A program made the translations under genes and the position numbers. The notes under the pieces were generated by a model, which did not search any database, was not told the DNA's origin, and worked only from the letters and a program-made list of their open reading frames with translations. Source: Pseudovibrio japonicus (lineage in GTDB: Bacteria; Pseudomonadota; Alphaproteobacteria; Rhizobiales; Stappiaceae). Taken from it: a DNA stretch of 64,000 nucleotides. Of the stretch, positions 18,252 to 27,786 are shown piece by piece; the stretch's first letter is position 1, and each line of letters begins with the position of its first letter. The stretch spans positions 620,001 through 684,000 of the forward strand of contig NZ_BMXE01000002.1 of the NCBI RefSeq assembly GCF_014651595.1, written 5' to 3'.

Positions 18252-19568
18252 TCAGAGGCGCTGGGAGCCGGTGCCGAATTCCGGATAGGCTTCCACACCG
18301 ATCTCGGCTTTGTCGAGACCCATGGCTTCGTCCTCTTCGGTGACACGCAGGCCAACCAGCAACTGGATTGCATACCAGACAATGGTGGAGGCTACGAAGG
18401 TGAAGATACCGATGGCTGCGACGCCGATGAACTGGGTGACGTAAGACGCGTCAGAGTTGGACAGCGGTACGATGAGCGTTCCCCAGATGCCAGCGAGCAG
18501 GTGAACCGGGATTGCGCCAACCACGTCGTCGATCTTCAACTTGTCGAGCATTGGGACTGCAAAGACCACGATGGCACCGCCTACGCCGCCGATGAGGACG
18601 GACTGAAGCACGCTTGGAGCCAGTGGTTCAGCGGTGATGGATACGAGGCCTGCCAGTGCGCCGTTCAGAGCCATGGTGACGTCTACTTTTTTGTAGAGCA
18701 GCTGTGTCAGGCCGATTGTAACGACCACGCCGCCTGCTGCCGCCATGTTGGTGTTTGCAAAGATGCGGGAGATGTCTGTCACGTCACCGATGGTGCCCAT
18801 TGCGAGCTGGGAAGCGCCGTTGAAGCCGAACCAGCCGAGCCACAGGATGAAGGTGCCCAGAGTTGCCAGTGGCATAGAGGAGCCCGGCATTACATAGACT
18901 TGACCGTTCTTGCCGTACTTACCTTTACGCGCGCCGAGGATGATTGCGCCGGAAAGAGCGGCCCAGCCACCAACGGAGTGGACGAGGCTTGAGCCTGCGA
19001 AGTCTGCAAAGCCCATTTCGGAAAGCCAGCCAGCGCCCCACTGCCAGGAACCGGTGATTGGGTAAAGAACGCCTGTGAGGACGACCACGAAGATCAGGAA
19101 AGCCCAGAGCTTGATGCGCTCTGCCATCGTGCCGGAGACGATGGACGCTGTTGTTGCGCAGAAGACCATCTGGAAGAACCAGTCGGAGGCTGTGGAGTAG
19201 CCTGCGTCGAGTGCGTTGCCGCCGACAGGGTCAAAGGAATACGGGCCAAAGGATCCCATGAAGCCGCCATCAACGCCGGTGTACATGAGGTTGTAGCCGG
19301 TGATCCAGAACATCAGGCCAGCGATGGAGTATAGCGCGATGTTCTTGAGGCACTGCATGGAAACGTTCTTGGTGCGAACGAGGCCAGCTTCCAGCATGGC
19401 GAAGCCTGCGGCCATCCACATCACCAGAAAGCCACCGATCAGGAAGAGCAGGGTGTTAAAGATGTAGGCGGTGTCGACAGCAAGGGCATACTTTTCTTCT
19501 GCCAGTGCCGGGGCCGCGGAGAGGGCCAGGAGTGAACCTGCCGTAAGGAGGGTGGAGGCGCGTTTCAT
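18252..19568 (-). CDS. amtB: ammonium transporter AmtB
   Basis: A channel for NH3/NH4+ in the inner membrane. From the ATG at 19568 it has 438 residues, starting with a signal peptide (MKRASTLL...APALA), then eleven membrane segments. The twin pore histidines are in SLVHSVGGWAALSGA and PVHLLAGIWGTL; phenylalanines of the gate are also conserved. A longer frame upstream overlaps glnK and lacks an RBS; AGGGGAC precedes 19568. It lies 22 bases downstream of glnK, so it is co-transcribed and GlnK should plug the channel in high nitrogen. Confidence 0.97.
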   Translation of the reverse strand: MKRASTLLTAGSLLALSAAPALAEEKYALAVDTAYIFNTLLFLIGGFLVMWMAAGFAMLEAGLVRTKNVSMQCLKNIALYSIAGLMFWITGYNLMYTGVDGGFMGSFGPYSFDPVGGNALDAGYSTASDWFFQMVFCATTASIVSGTMAERIKLWAFLIFVVVLTGVLYPITGSWQWGAGWLSEMGFADFAGSSLVHSVGGWAALSGAIILGARKGKYGKNGQVYVMPGSSMPLATLGTFILWLGWFGFNGASQLAMGTIGDVTDISRIFANTNMAAAGGVVVTIGLTQLLYKKVDVTMALNGALAGLVSITAEPLAPSVLQSVLIGGVGGAIVVFAVPMLDKLKIDDVVGAIPVHLLAGIWGTLIVPLSNSDASYVTQFIGVAAIGIFTFVASTIVWYAIQLLVGLRVTEEDEAMGLDKAEIGVEAYPEFGTGSQRL

Positions 19569-19590
19569 AGTCTGTGTCCCCTGTACCTGA

Positions 19591-20213
<623 letters not shown>

Positions 20214-20254
20214 AAAAAAATAGGCAGAGTCTGGATTTAGATCTGCCTATTTTA
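20214..20254 (-). terminator. rho-independent terminator of the DUF924 gene
   Basis: AAAATAGGCAGA and TCTGCCTATTTT arms around a 13-base loop, followed by T on the minus strand, 40 bases past the DUF924 stop. Confidence 0.85.
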
Positions 20255-20294
20255 TAATCATTGTGATGCTGTGATTAATTTTTAATCACTTTAC

Positions 20295-20867
20295 TTATGC
20301 CTTGAAACCACCAGAGGCGAGGAACTCGATCTCATCAGGTGTGGAGGTGCGGCCCAAAACCTCATTGCGATGGGGGAAGCGTCCAAACCGGCGGATAACA
20401 TCCATGTGGATCAGCGCGTAATGGTAGGTGTCCTGATCATCAAGGCCTCTGAACAGATCTACACTCAGGTCCTGCATCTCGATCTCTTCTGAATGCTCGA
20501 ATGGCATGAAGAAGAATATGCGATATCCTTTGGGGTATGCCGTGTGGAAGTTCTTGTTGAGCGAAGCCAGAGCGATCTTTACGGCTTTGGCATCAGAAGA
20601 AAATGCTTTTGGGGTGCCGCGATAGATGTTGCGTGGAAACTGGTCCAACAAGAGGAGCAGGGCGAGGGTGCCGTGTGGGGTGGCGGTCCAGTCGTCGTAG
20701 TCGCCACGTCCGGCTGCTTCTACGTCTGCTTCGAACTTCTCGCGAATTTCCTTATCGAATTTCTCGCCGCCCTTGAACCACTTTTCGCCCCCGGCGGTCC
20801 ACCAGAAATCCAGAATTTCGAGTGCTTTGCTGGTCTCCGCTTTTCCATCAAGTTCCATTGTTGCCAT
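20295..20867 (-). CDS. DUF924 family protein
   Basis: A 190-residue cytoplasmic helical protein with family signatures FWWTAGGEKWF, LALLLLLDQFPRNIYRGTP, FFFMPFEHSE and a C-terminal RFGRFPHRNEVLGR. The fold is TPR-like and the function is not known. The ATG at 20867 follows GGGGGAGC; the longer open frame upstream has no support. It is divergent from a TusA-like gene. Confidence 0.88.
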   Translation of the reverse strand: MATMELDGKAETSKALEILDFWWTAGGEKWFKGGEKFDKEIREKFEADVEAAGRGDYDDWTATPHGTLALLLLLDQFPRNIYRGTPKAFSSDAKAVKIALASLNKNFHTAYPKGYRIFFFMPFEHSEEIEMQDLSVDLFRGLDDQDTYHYALIHMDVIRRFGRFPHRNEVLGRTSTPDEIEFLASGGFKA

Positions 20868-20962
20868 GGTTCGCTCCCCCAATATTTTCTTTACTCTTGT
20901 GCAAAGTTTCGTTAGCCCAATATTAGGCACAGTGACACATTCGAGTACCTGGTGGAACATTG

Positions 20963-21187
20963 GTGGAAGATACAGATATTTTGGACCTGAGAGGTCTTAA
21001 CTGCCCATTGCCGGTTATGAAGACGCGCAAGCACCTCAAGCGTATGGCGAAGGGAATGCAGCTTGTGGTGAAAGCCACTGACCCTATGTCTGCTATCGAT
21101 ATTCCACATATGTGCCAGGAAGACGGTCACGTGCTGATCGAGAGTAAGATGGTTGATGACGTGCGCCAGTTCAAGATTGAATGCTGA
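20963..21187 (+). CDS. TusA/SirA-family sulfurtransferase-like protein
   Basis: A 74-residue protein with DLRGLNCPLPVMKTRKHL, which contains the CPxP motif and cysteine that carries persulfide sulfur in TusA proteins. Length and the closing FKIEC fit. The start is probably GTG 20963; TTG 20960 is also possible (RBS GGTGGA). TusA acts in tRNA thiolation or molybdenum cofactor sulfur transfer; which applies here is unknown. Confidence 0.85.
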   Translation: MEDTDILDLRGLNCPLPVMKTRKHLKRMAKGMQLVVKATDPMSAIDIPHMCQEDGHVLIESKMVDDVRQFKIEC

Positions 21188-21207
21188 TTGCACTCGTCTC
21201 TTTAGAC

Positions 21208-21501
21208 CTAGGCGTCAAACAGCTTGTCCAGCCTGCGGGCAAACTTGAAATCCATCTCTGTCAGCCCACCAGCATCATGAGTGGTAAGTAACACCTCCAC
21301 TTTGTTGTAGGTGTTCGTCCATGTAGGATGATGGTTCATTTTTTCCGCAACAATTGCAGCGCTGGACATGAAGCCAAAGGCGCGGGCAAACGAGCGGAAG
21401 GTGAATGTGCGCTCTATCGCGTTGCCATCTTCAGACAAGCTCCAGTGTGGTAGTTCTGCGAGGGCGAATTCTTTTGCGGTTGAGGACAATAGCTCGGGCA
21501 C
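21208..21501 (-). CDS. 4a-hydroxytetrahydrobiopterin dehydratase (PCD/PhhB type)
   Basis: A 97-residue pterin-4a-carbinolamine dehydratase. The active-site stretch [19 protein letters not shown] contains the two adjacent histidines and the conserved Pro-Trp. [20 protein letters not shown] follows as in the family. It recycles pterin cofactor, usually with phenylalanine hydroxylase or as a molybdopterin-related factor; no hydroxylase gene is close. Starts at GTG 21501 behind AAGGTGG. Confidence 0.92.
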   Translation of the reverse strand: MPELLSSTAKEFALAELPHWSLSEDGNAIERTFTFRSFARAFGFMSSAAIVAEKMNHHPTWTNTYNKVEVLLTTHDAGGLTEMDFKFARRLDKLFDA

Positions 21502-21656
21502 AAGACCACCTTTAGTTTTGTTGCAAGGGTTATATCAGATTTAGTAGGTTTTTCTGACTCGCAAAATCCATGGATATTCGAGTAGACCCTTATGAAATTT
21601 TGGAGCATAGGTTTCAGAGGGGATAGATACTCAGGCAGTCAGATTGGGAGGAAGCA

Positions 21657-22142
21657 GTGGTCTTGTTGCAGCGTCGTGTACTGTTTGTATGCCTTGGAAA
21701 CATCTGTCGCAGCCCGTTGGCAGAAGGGGTCTTCCGCCACCATGTGAAGCAAGCCGGGCTGGAAGAGCAGATCTACGTGGACTCCGCAGGCACCGCCAAT
21801 TGGCATCGTGGCAAGCAGCCGGATATCCGCAGCATCCAGACTGCGCAAAAGCATGGCATTGATATTTCCAATCAGGAAGCGCGTCAGCTTGCAGAAGAGG
21901 ACTTTGAGAAGTTCCATTACATCGTAGCGATGGATTCGAGCAATCTGGTCAATATTCATGCTGAAGCGCCGTACCTGCATACGGCCAACGTGCGGCTGCT
22001 GCTTCAGGATGAGCAGAAAGACGTCCCGGATCCGTATTACGGTGCCAATGAAGGGTTTGATGAGGTCTATAAACTGTTGCGGAACGGTACCTACAATCTT
22101 CTGCAGGAAATCCGCGAGGAGATGGAGCCGACCGAAATCTAG
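21657..22142 (+). CDS. low-molecular-weight protein-tyrosine phosphatase
   Basis: A 161-residue phosphatase. The P-loop FVCLGNICRSP gives C12-x5-R18 and the general acid Asp is in VPDPYYG. GTG 21657 is preceded by GGGAGGA. Function may be dephosphorylation of a tyrosine kinase or of arginine phosphate; no kinase partner is adjacent. Confidence 0.92.
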   Translation: MVLLQRRVLFVCLGNICRSPLAEGVFRHHVKQAGLEEQIYVDSAGTANWHRGKQPDIRSIQTAQKHGIDISNQEARQLAEEDFEKFHYIVAMDSSNLVNIHAEAPYLHTANVRLLLQDEQKDVPDPYYGANEGFDEVYKLLRNGTYNLLQEIREEMEPTEI

Positions 22143-22166
22143 GCTTATCACAGAGAATTAAATGGA

Positions 22167-22194
22167 AGCTCCGCAGATGTTGCGGAGCTTTTTT
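22167..22194 (+). terminator. rho-independent terminator after the LMW phosphatase
   Basis: AGCTCCGCA and TGCGGAGCT arms with loop GATGT, followed by T6; 25 bases past the stop. Confidence 0.9.
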
Positions 22195-22208
22195 GGTTCT
22201 TGCTCAGA

Positions 22209-23048
22209 TTATCTAAATCTGTGAATGAAGCCTTTGATATTTCTTATGCACCAGCAGGCAGCGGTGCCGATTTTTACATGCAGCCAGATGCCGGCCTTGG
22301 TGAAGGAGGCGTCCAGATTGTCTGGCTGTGCCCATGCAGGGGTGCGCTGGTATAGGTAGTGGTAGATAGCAATGATCACCAGCATGGTGATGCCCCATGA
22401 GAGCAATGTGTCTGAAAGATAGTGTCCGCCATATGCCACACGGTTGGCCGAAAGAACGAAGACGAGCAGTCCGATTGGTATTCCCAGCGGCAGGCGCCAT
22501 GCTTTGGGGGCAATGAAGACCAATGTCATTAGCCAGATAGCTGCCGATGCTTCGCCGGAAACAAACGAGCAGTTACTATCACAGTAGTTAGTAGGGTGCC
22601 AAACGCCGATGAAGGGCGAGTCGCCGCCGAAGATGTCTGTTGAGCGTGGACGTGGACGGCCCCACATGTTTTTGAAGAACGTGTTAACGACGAGGCCCGA
22701 ACCCAGAGCGAGCGATGAGATGACAAAGATCGGGTGCCGAAGGTCCATCACCGCCTTTAGTTTGGGTAAGGCGAGTTTGAAGAGCATTACAAGCAATGCC
22801 AGCGCAGCAACCCATTTGAAGATGTAGACACCGAAGTACCGGACATTGTACCAGAACGGGTCTCTTGAAACCGGGAAGTTGCCATTACCATCGTAGAAGA
22901 TATTGGAGGCCCAGATGTCCAGTCCCGGGAAAATCAGAAAAATCACGGAGACGACAAGAATATAGCTAATTACTGCTGTGAACGGGCGTTCGCTGCAGAA
23001 ATTGATTGTTTTCTTTAGGATTGAGGTCTTTGGGCCTTCTTGTACCAC
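22209..23048 (-). CDS. PAP2 family membrane phosphatase
   Basis: A 279-residue inner-membrane protein with about six hydrophobic segments. PAP2 motif 1 is KNMWGRPRP (K-x6-RP), motif 3 is NRVAYGGHYLSD (R-x5-H-x3-D). Motif 2 reads CSFVSGEAS, with Glu where the classical PSGH has the catalytic His. Similar SGE forms occur in some PAP2 proteins. Substrate might be a lipid phosphate, lipid A or isoprenyl phosphate. Starts at GTG 23048 with CAGGA upstream. Confidence 0.85.
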   Translation of the reverse strand: MVQEGPKTSILKKTINFCSERPFTAVISYILVVSVIFLIFPGLDIWASNIFYDGNGNFPVSRDPFWYNVRYFGVYIFKWVAALALLVMLFKLALPKLKAVMDLRHPIFVISSLALGSGLVVNTFFKNMWGRPRPRSTDIFGGDSPFIGVWHPTNYCDSNCSFVSGEASAAIWLMTLVFIAPKAWRLPLGIPIGLLVFVLSANRVAYGGHYLSDTLLSWGITMLVIIAIYHYLYQRTPAWAQPDNLDASFTKAGIWLHVKIGTAACWCIRNIKGFIHRFR

Positions 23049-23281
23049 GGGAATTCCTGAGTTCGCTCTTTTGGGGGTTACAAGGCGGTATACTGGTTTT
23101 TAAGCTTTGCGCCAATGTGCTGCCTTGAAATTCCATTGATGCTCAGCAAGATTAAGTCACACATTGTCATCCCCCATATAGGGGACTGAGAGATAAATAC
23201 AAATTGTTTCCATTTCCCGTTTTCGTAGGTGTGAAAACATAGGCAGCGGATTATTGGTCCAACGGACCAGAAAGTGAAAGA

Positions 23282-23884
23282 ATGCCTCGGCTCGCGTTTT
23301 ATTATGAATTTGCCAGCCCGTACTCCTACCTGACTGCAGCGCGAATTGAGCAGCTGGCGAAGGATAGGGGGGTCGATGTTGAATGGCGACCTATTCTGCT
23401 GGGGCCGATCTTTCGGCGGCAGGGGCTGGAGAGCTCGCCGTTTGTCGAGAACCCGAAGAAGGGCGCTTATATGTGGCGTGATGTGGCGCGTACTGCTGCC
23501 AATCTTGGTTTGCCGTGGCAGAAGCCAAGTATTTTCCCTCTGCACAGTCTGCTTGCCTCCCGCATTGCTTTTGCAGGACGCAGCGAGCCTTGGATCGGCG
23601 CGTTTAGCCGTGCTGTGTTTCATATGGCGTTTGCGCTGGATGAAGACATCTCAAAGCCTGAGCTGATGGTAGCTTTGCTTGAGGAGCTGGAGCTTGATGC
23701 GGACAAGGTTATGAAGCAGGTCGAAACCACCGAAGTGAAGATCGGCCTGCGCGCAGCTGTTGCTGAGGCTGAGGCGCTTGGTGTGTTTGGTGCGCCGAGC
23801 ATGATCACAGAAAAGGGCGAGCTTTACTGGGGCAATGACCGGCTTGATGAAGCGCTGGATGCTGCTTTTCTGCGGATTGGCTAG
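23282..23884 (+). CDS. 2-hydroxychromene-2-carboxylate isomerase / DsbA-like (kappa GST fold)
   Basis: A 200-residue protein of the DsbA-like thioredoxin fold. The N-terminal YYEFASPYSYLTA has the catalytic serine position of HCCA isomerases rather than a CxxC, and GVFGAPSMI is the cis-proline loop. In naphthalene breakdown such enzymes use glutathione; here the substrate is unknown. Its last four bases overlap the stop of the convergent kinase gene. Confidence 0.87.
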   Translation: MPRLAFYYEFASPYSYLTAARIEQLAKDRGVDVEWRPILLGPIFRRQGLESSPFVENPKKGAYMWRDVARTAANLGLPWQKPSIFPLHSLLASRIAFAGRSEPWIGAFSRAVFHMAFALDEDISKPELMVALLEELELDADKVMKQVETTEVKIGLRAAVAEAEALGVFGAPSMITEKGELYWGNDRLDEALDAAFLRIG

Positions 23885-25008
23885 CTCGAATTCTGCAGCG
23901 TGCTTTCCACGAGGCTGTAGAGCGCGGATGGGGTGACTGGCTTTTCCAGAATTTGCGTAAAGCCTTGGTTGAGTAATATTGGGCGTTCATCCGGTGCGAT
24001 GCTTGCTGTGATGGCAAAATAGGCCTTTGCGTTGTCCTGTGCATTGGTCTTCATCTGATGAAGCGTCTCATGGCCACTCATTTCCGGCATGTGCAGATCG
24101 AGAAAGACCAGGTCAGAGGGTGTTTCTTCTTGTAGGGAGAGGGCCTGTTTGCCACTGTCTGTGGAACGTACTTTGAGGCCGAACGAGGAGAAGATTGCTC
24201 CAAGCAGCTCGCGGCTGGGCTTATTGTCGTCAACGATCAGCACGGAGCCTGAGAGCGCGGAGCGTGGGCTGATGCGTGAGGTCGGCGACGATTTGTCGGT
24301 TTGCGGGATTTCCTGAATTGGCAGGAGTAACTCAAAGCAGGCTTCATGCTTTGCGTTTGTGATCAGGTGCAGGTCTCCGTTGTGGTTGCGGGCGAGGTGA
24401 CGCGCGCTCCACAATCCAAGGCCATGGTTGTCCGACCCACGCTTGGGTGTGCGTGGCGCATCAAGGTAAGAGACCTGTTCAGGTGTCAGGCCGGGGCCTG
24501 CATCCTTGAGTGTCACCACAATGTTAGGCTGGTGGTTGGAGAACTTGATGTGGGCGCTCAGAGTGATTGTGCCCGCATTGCTGTACAAAATGGCGTTATC
24601 GACCAGTACAGCCAGAATGCGTTGCAGTTCATCTGAACGTGTCTGATAGGCTGACATGGCCTCGTGAGACCAGCGATAGTCCAGAGCGTGGCCGGATCTT
24701 TCAGCCTGAGGTGAGAACAGGTCAACGATATATTTGAGCTGCTCCAGAATTGGTTTAGATTTCGGGTCAACCGGTTCCGCGCTGGCGTTGTGTGATTGAG
24801 ACCTTGCGTACTTGTGAAGGATGGTGCCGGTCAGCTCTTCCAGAGAACTGATGGAGGATTGCAGTGTGTTCAGATGGTGTTGCTGCTGATCGCTGAGGGG
24901 CTCTTGCGCGATCAGCTCAGAAGCGGTTCTCATGGCGGACAGTGGTGTCTTCAAGTCATGCACCAGTCTCGCGATATCCTGCCGGGAAGCCGGTTTTGAA
25001 GAGGGCAT
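23881..25008 (-). CDS. soluble hybrid histidine kinase with C-terminal receiver
   Basis: 375 residues, no membrane segments and no recognisable sensor domain. The DHp helix starts at the very N-terminus (H17 in LVHDLKTPLSAMRT). The HATPase domain shows N138 in VLVDNAILYSN, DAGPGL and NHGLGLW. The receiver (about 254-370) has D304 in LVFLDLHMPEMSG and K356 in LEKPV. It must take its input from a partner protein. It is an orphan with no response regulator next to it; the operon consists of this gene alone. Confidence 0.9.
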   Translation of the reverse strand: MPSSKPASRQDIARLVHDLKTPLSAMRTASELIAQEPLSDQQQHHLNTLQSSISSLEELTGTILHKYARSQSHNASAEPVDPKSKPILEQLKYIVDLFSPQAERSGHALDYRWSHEAMSAYQTRSDELQRILAVLVDNAILYSNAGTITLSAHIKFSNHQPNIVVTLKDAGPGLTPEQVSYLDAPRTPKRGSDNHGLGLWSARHLARNHNGDLHLITNAKHEACFELLLPIQEIPQTDKSSPTSRISPRSALSGSVLIVDDNKPSRELLGAIFSSFGLKVRSTDSGKQALSLQEETPSDLVFLDLHMPEMSGHETLHQMKTNAQDNAKAYFAITASIAPDERPILLNQGFTQILEKPVTPSALYSLVESTLQNSS

Positions 25009-25171
25009 GAGATTCCTCCTTGATCATTCTTCTTGAAAGAGTCTAAAAGACTTGCAGTTAAAGTTCGCCCTGTTCTGGCAAGCATCCACCGAGATTTTGT
25101 TGTGACGTTTACAAGTGCGTTTGCGCGTGCGTTGGAAGAGTGCTGTAGGGTGGAAAGAGAGCGAACACACA

Positions 25172-26134
25172 ATGCTGTTTAGTACACTACAGGTGGTTTT
25201 TCCCATATTTGCGACTGTGGGCGTGGGCTACGGGTTCGGTTATATCGGACTGCTCAACAAACACGTTGGCGATACTCTCAGTACCTTCTGTATCACGGTT
25301 CTCATTCCTGTTCTTATTTTCCGAACGTTGGCGACTTCTGATCTTGGCGGGCTGAGCCCATGGGCGCTCTGGGGCACCTATTATACTGCGCTGATGGTCA
25401 CTGCTGTTCTGGGCGGATACATGGTGCGCAAGGTGTTTGGGCGTGAAGCACGGGCGGCCTGCATTGGCGGTTTCTCTGCATCGTTCTCCAATACCTCCTT
25501 AATCGGCATTCCACTGATTACCTCGGCTTTCGGGCCGGAAGCGCTGATTCCGCTGTCATTAATCATCTCCATTCATGCCCCTTCTGTGACGCTGGTGTTT
25601 GTTTTAGCCATGGAGCGGGCTGTAGTTGTGGATGGTTATTGGGAAGCGCGGCCTTTGAGACATGTGATGCAGTCGCTTTTCAAGACGCTGATCACGAGCC
25701 CACTGGTGGTTGCTGTTCTGCTGGGTGTAGGGTGGAACCTTTCCGGATTTGAGCTGCCTGCGCTGCTGGACGGGATTTTGCTTCCGCTGGCGAGTGCTGC
25801 AAGCCCTGTGGCGTTGTTTTCTGTCGGGATGACCCTGCTGAACTATGGTGTTCGCGGAAATATCGCGATTGGCGGAGTGCTCAGTCTCCTGAAAATCCTG
25901 CTGATGCCTGCGATCGTGCTGGTTCTGGGAATTTATGTGTTTCCGCTTTCGCCACTATGGGTCGCGGTGGCGACATTGGTAGCGGCGTGCCCAACCGGTG
26001 TTGTGGCCTACCTTTACGCCAGCCAATTTGGAACTGGCCACGCCATGAGCGCAAACTCCATCAGCCTGACAACCATTTTCTCAATCATCACAATGAGCTT
26101 CTGGATCTGGGTCTTGGAATTTCTGGGCTACTAA
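25172..26134 (+). CDS. AEC (auxin efflux carrier) family transporter
   Basis: A 320-residue membrane protein with about ten hydrophobic spans, split into two halves as in the AEC/BART superfamily. MLFSTLQVVFPIFATVGVGY is the typical N-terminus and FSASFSNTSLIGIPL the conserved crossover region. Bacterial members include malonate transporters; the substrate is unknown here. ATG 25172 is chosen over an upstream open frame because the protein then begins with the first membrane helix. Confidence 0.88.
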   Translation: MLFSTLQVVFPIFATVGVGYGFGYIGLLNKHVGDTLSTFCITVLIPVLIFRTLATSDLGGLSPWALWGTYYTALMVTAVLGGYMVRKVFGREARAACIGGFSASFSNTSLIGIPLITSAFGPEALIPLSLIISIHAPSVTLVFVLAMERAVVVDGYWEARPLRHVMQSLFKTLITSPLVVAVLLGVGWNLSGFELPALLDGILLPLASAASPVALFSVGMTLLNYGVRGNIAIGGVLSLLKILLMPAIVLVLGIYVFPLSPLWVAVATLVAACPTGVVAYLYASQFGTGHAMSANSISLTTIFSIITMSFWIWVLEFLGY

Positions 26135-26211
26135 GAGCACTTGCTGCATCTATTAGCTCAAGAGCAGGAATATAGGCAGAATTTTCCAGATCAAATAGGG
26201 GCGAGTGAGAA

Positions 26212-26853
26212 ATGGATGGCTGTTTGATTTTTGATCTGGATGGAACGCTGGTGGATAGCGAGCCACTGTGTTCGCAGGCTTTTCTGGATTTGTTGCCTGA
26301 GATTGAACTACCACTCGTTGATCTTATGAGGCGCTTTCGGGGACGCAAACTCTCCTGTATTCTGGATGATCTTGAAGGTATTATCGGGCGGCGTTTGCCT
26401 GTTGGTTTTGAAGCTGACTATCGCGCTCAGGTAGAGCATCTATTCAATACAGAGTTAGTAGCGTTTCCCGAGGTTTCAGAAGCGCTCTGCGAGATCTCAT
26501 TACCGATGTGTATTGCTTCAAGTGGCCCTCGAGCAAAGATTGAATCGGCGCTGGAGAAAACAGATCTGAAGCGCTTTTTTGGCCCCAGAATATTTAGCTC
26601 GTATGACGTAGGTATCTGGAAACCTGATCCGGGATTGTTTCTTCACGCCGCACGTGAAATGCGGGTCTCACCTGAGCGGTGCACCGTTATTGAGGATAGT
26701 GAGGTGGGGGTTCGCGCTGCAAAAAGTGCAGGGATGAACGTCTTAAAGTTCTGCGAAGGGGCTGATCCTGAAATCGGCACAGCGACTTTCGATTCCTACA
26801 GTGAGCTTCCCGAGCGTCTGCTGACTAGTTTTGCCGTGGGCGAGAGGGTTTAA
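26212..26853 (+). CDS. HAD-IA family hydrolase (beta-phosphoglucomutase-like)
   Basis: 213 residues with all HAD motifs: DLDGTLVDSE (nucleophile Asp), CIASSGPR (Ser/Thr motif II), KPDPGLFLHAA (Lys motif III) and VIEDSEVGVRAAKSAGM (acidic motif IV). A helical cap lies between. Probably a phosphosugar phosphatase. It converges with gluQ, with two bases between the stops. Confidence 0.9.
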   Translation: MDGCLIFDLDGTLVDSEPLCSQAFLDLLPEIELPLVDLMRRFRGRKLSCILDDLEGIIGRRLPVGFEADYRAQVEHLFNTELVAFPEVSEALCEISLPMCIASSGPRAKIESALEKTDLKRFFGPRIFSSYDVGIWKPDPGLFLHAAREMRVSPERCTVIEDSEVGVRAAKSAGMNVLKFCEGADPEIGTATFDSYSELPERLLTSFAVGERV

Positions 26854-26855
26854 TC

Positions 26856-27713
26856 CTACAGGCCCAGTCTGGCTCTGATTTGGGCTGGGGTTATGCCGCT
26901 TGCTCTGAGTTCGCGGAGGGCGGTGTCCTTGGCGGATTTGGCGAGTTTGCGGCCGGTTTCGTCGAGGATGAGGTCGTGGTGTTCGTAGAGCGGTTCTGGC
27001 AGCTCCAAAAGGGTTTGCAGCAGGCGGTGGACGCTGGTGGCGTGATAGAGGTCTTTGCCGCGCAGGATGTATGTGATGCCTTGTAGGGCGTCGTCGACCA
27101 CTACCGAGAGGTGATAGCTGGTCGGGGTGTCTTTGCGGGCAAGGACCACATCGCCCCAGGCAGCCGGATTGGCCTGCATTAGTCCGTGCTGGGCTTCGGT
27201 CCAGCTGAGAGGGTCGCCCGCGAGCTTGATGGCTTTGGTCATGTTCAGGCGCAGGGCGTAGGGAGCCTCGGAGTTATGGAGAGTTTGCTGCTCTTGCTTT
27301 GTCAGGACGCCGTTGTCGCCGGGGTAGAGCGGGGCTCCGTCTGGATCCCGAGGCCATGGTGTGTCTGAGGCATCTTGTTTGGCAACGAAGCGTTTGATCT
27401 GGGCGCGGGTGAGGTAGGCCTTGTAGACTACCCCCAACGCCTCCAGTTTTTGCAGTGCCTTGGTGTAGTCTCCGAAATGCTCTGACTGCTTGCGCACTGG
27501 TAACTCCCATTGCAGTCCGAGCCAGCTCAGATCCTCCAACATGTCTTGCTGAAGCTGTGGAGTACAGCGGACCGTGTCGATGTCCTCAATGCGCAACAAG
27601 AACCTTCCGCCGCTTTGTCTTGCAGCCTCATAGTTGAGGATAGCTGAATAGGCGTGGCCAAGGTGGAGGTGGCCATTGGGGGACGGAGCAAAGCGATAGA
27701 CAGGCACGTTCAT
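26856..27713 (-). CDS. gluQ: glutamyl-Q tRNA(Asp) synthetase
   Basis: Attaches glutamate to queuosine at the wobble base of tRNA(Asp). 285 residues, the catalytic half of a GluRS without anticodon domain. HIGH-type motif PSPNGHLHLGHAYSA, LLRIEDIDTVR, and KMSKS-type KLAKS near the end. The Zn-binding cysteines of E. coli GluQ are absent: A99 and L101 replace the C-x-C pair and N134 the last Cys, while Y130 is kept. The open frame extends 198 codons upstream, but that part is the antisense of the AlkA gene; ATG 27713 is the start. Confidence 0.94.
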   Translation of the reverse strand: MNVPVYRFAPSPNGHLHLGHAYSAILNYEAARQSGGRFLLRIEDIDTVRCTPQLQQDMLEDLSWLGLQWELPVRKQSEHFGDYTKALQKLEALGVVYKAYLTRAQIKRFVAKQDASDTPWPRDPDGAPLYPGDNGVLTKQEQQTLHNSEAPYALRLNMTKAIKLAGDPLSWTEAQHGLMQANPAAWGDVVLARKDTPTSYHLSVVVDDALQGITYILRGKDLYHATSVHRLLQTLLELPEPLYEHHDLILDETGRKLAKSAKDTALRELRASGITPAQIRARLGL

Positions 27714-27786
27714 TTGCGAAATGGTTCTACTTGGAATATGGACAGCTTTGTTATTAGAGCATCTTTGCCTGCTTGAGGAGGGGGCG

